In this document: one piece after another, positions 63,201 through 64,000 of the stretch
Numbering within the stretch: the first letter of the stretch is position 1
Layout: every line of letters starts with the position of its first letter
Source of the DNA: Sphingobacterium sp. lm-10
Lineage (GTDB): Bacteria; Bacteroidota; Bacteroidia; Sphingobacteriales; Sphingobacteriaceae
DNA length: 64,000 nt
Direction: 5' to 3'
Assembly: GCF_023554555.1 (NCBI RefSeq)
Contig: NZ_JAMJWC010000001.1
Location: 558,001-622,000 of the forward strand
The notes under the pieces: model-generated
Told to the model about the DNA's origin: nothing
The model's database searches: none
What the model saw: the letters and a program-made list of their open reading frames with translations, nothing else
Position numbers and translations under genes: made by a program

Positions 63201-64000
63201 ATGGAATTGAACTTGCGCCGTCCGTTGGCATTTTTTGATTTAGAAACTACAGGAATTAATATCGCTACCGATAGAATCGTAGAAATTGCCATCCTGAAGG
63301 TTTTGCCAGGAGGAGGCGAAGAAGTATTGGCCATGCGAGTTAACCCCAAGCGTCCGATTCCAGCAGAATCCACCTTTTTTCATGGAATCCGCGATGAAGA
63401 TGTAAAAGACCTCAAAAGTTTCGATGAAATCGGACAAGAGGTAGCGGATTTCATTGCTGATGCTGATTTGGCGGGCTACAATTCAAATAAATTTGATGTA
63501 CCGATGTTGATGGAGGAATTCCTGCGTGCTGGAATCGTCTTTTCATTAGACGGAAGGTCTTTTGTAGATGTACAAAACATCTTTCACCAGATGGAGCAAC
63601 GCACCCTAAAGGCCGCCTATAAATTTTACTGTCAGGAAGATTTAACTAATGCGCACACGGCCGAAGCAGATGTACGTGCAACGTATTTGGTGCTGAAAGC
63701 ACAGTTGGAGAAGTATAATGGGGTATCCTTCGAAGATAAAGCGGGTGTGGTATCTACACCGGTAGTCAATGATGTGGAGGCCTTGCATCAGTTTACTAAC
63801 CTGAGCAAGCCAGTAGATTTTGCAGGTAGATTGGTGTATGATCAAGATGGTGATCCAAGCATTAATTTTGGTAAACATAAAGGCAAGAAAGTGGTTGATG
63901 TGTTTGATGTGGAACCGAGTTATTACGCTTGGATGCAGAATGGAGATTTTCCATTGTACACAAAAAAGGTGTTAGAGACGATTTGGAATGAGTACCGGAA
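63201..64000 (+). CDS. DEDDh 3'-5' exonuclease, partial at window end
   Basis: The first 266 codons of a gene that runs off the window. The DEDDh exonuclease motifs are all present: ExoI FDLETTG (residues 12-18), ExoII YNSNKFDVPML near 93, and ExoIII HTAEADVRAT near 152. This is the DnaQ/PolC epsilon-type fold. A second domain begins near residue 210 (INFGKHKGKKV), the ligase/DnaQ-associated segment seen in Bacteroidota exonucleases of this kind. Likely role: proofreading or DNA repair nuclease. A promoter sits immediately upstream. Confidence 0.9.
   Translation, partial: MELNLRRPLAFFDLETTGINIATDRIVEIAILKVLPGGGEEVLAMRVNPKRPIPAESTFFHGIRDEDVKDLKSFDEIGQEVADFIADADLAGYNSNKFDVPMLMEEFLRAGIVFSLDGRSFVDVQNIFHQMEQRTLKAAYKFYCQEDLTNAHTAEADVRATYLVLKAQLEKYNGVSFEDKAGVVSTPVVNDVEALHQFTNLSKPVDFAGRLVYDQDGDPSINFGKHKGKKVVDVFDVEPSYYAWMQNGDFPLYTKKVLETIWNEYR

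Noticed and set aside
1-64000. tRNA, rRNA or riboswitch genes
   Set aside because: I looked through the intergenic regions and saw no cloverleaf, rRNA or riboswitch pattern I could support; a covariance-model scan was not possible here.

Overview
The window looks like a chromosomal segment of a Bacteroidota bacterium, most likely Sphingobacteriaceae (Sphingobacterium/Pedobacter-like). The evidence is Bacteroidota-type promoters (-7 box TAnnTTTG, -33 box TTG/TTTG, spacer about 20), families typical of the phylum (DUF1573, DUF5695, DUF3822-rsmD-coaD, S9 dipeptidyl peptidases, UMF1 MFS, tandem POT transporters) and lipoproteins with short lipoboxes. I recognised no rRNA, tRNA, insertion sequence, CRISPR array or replication origin.

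Left edge (1-1055): an AT-rich pair of small genes, a ParB/Srx-like protein and a HAD protein of the RNA-repair-associated type, unlike their neighbours in composition.

1056-21972: what I read as one functional locus for hydroxyproline-rich material. The minus strand carries a DUF5695 protein, an Xaa-Pro aminopeptidase, a DPP-IV-type peptidase and a GH127-type beta-L-arabinofuranosidase. Next comes a divergent AraC regulator and a tight seven-gene plus-strand operon. That operon holds the complete trans-4-hydroxyproline degradation pathway (epimerase, FAD oxidoreductase, DapA-type deaminase, 2-oxoglutarate-semialdehyde dehydrogenase), a DUF885 metallopeptidase, an APC permease and a second S9 peptidase. 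Together they could strip arabinose from hydroxyproline-rich glycoproteins, cut imino-peptides, import the product and convert hydroxyproline to 2-oxoglutarate.

22016-35692: mostly housekeeping: thioredoxin, a DUF2891 lipoprotein, DUF72, GuaA, a substrate-binding-like lipoprotein, an RsmB-like methyltransferase, UspA, a C40 peptidase, an aminotransferase, DUF1573, RecQ and RlmF.

35884-39917: an accessory island on the minus strand. A GC-rich lipoprotein of unknown function, resembling a polymorphic toxin, is followed by three paralogous small membrane proteins. Each of these is followed by a near-identical copy of the lipoprotein's C-terminal tail. The third membrane gene is broken by a perfect 3 x 101-bp tandem repeat.

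40352-64000: a small hydrophilic protein, a PBP4-type carboxypeptidase, a UMF1 transporter, a LutA-like protein that has lost cluster cysteines, a Tat-exported TIM-barrel protein, three tandem POT peptide transporters, a polyprenol-phosphate mannosyltransferase, RuvB, CstA, a RecD-like helicase, DUF3822-RsmD-CoaD, a DEAD-box helicase, a TSUP permease, a HAD phosphatase, a CPA2 antiporter, and a DEDDh exonuclease cut by the window end. Several convergent gene pairs share hairpins that lie directly on their stop codons.
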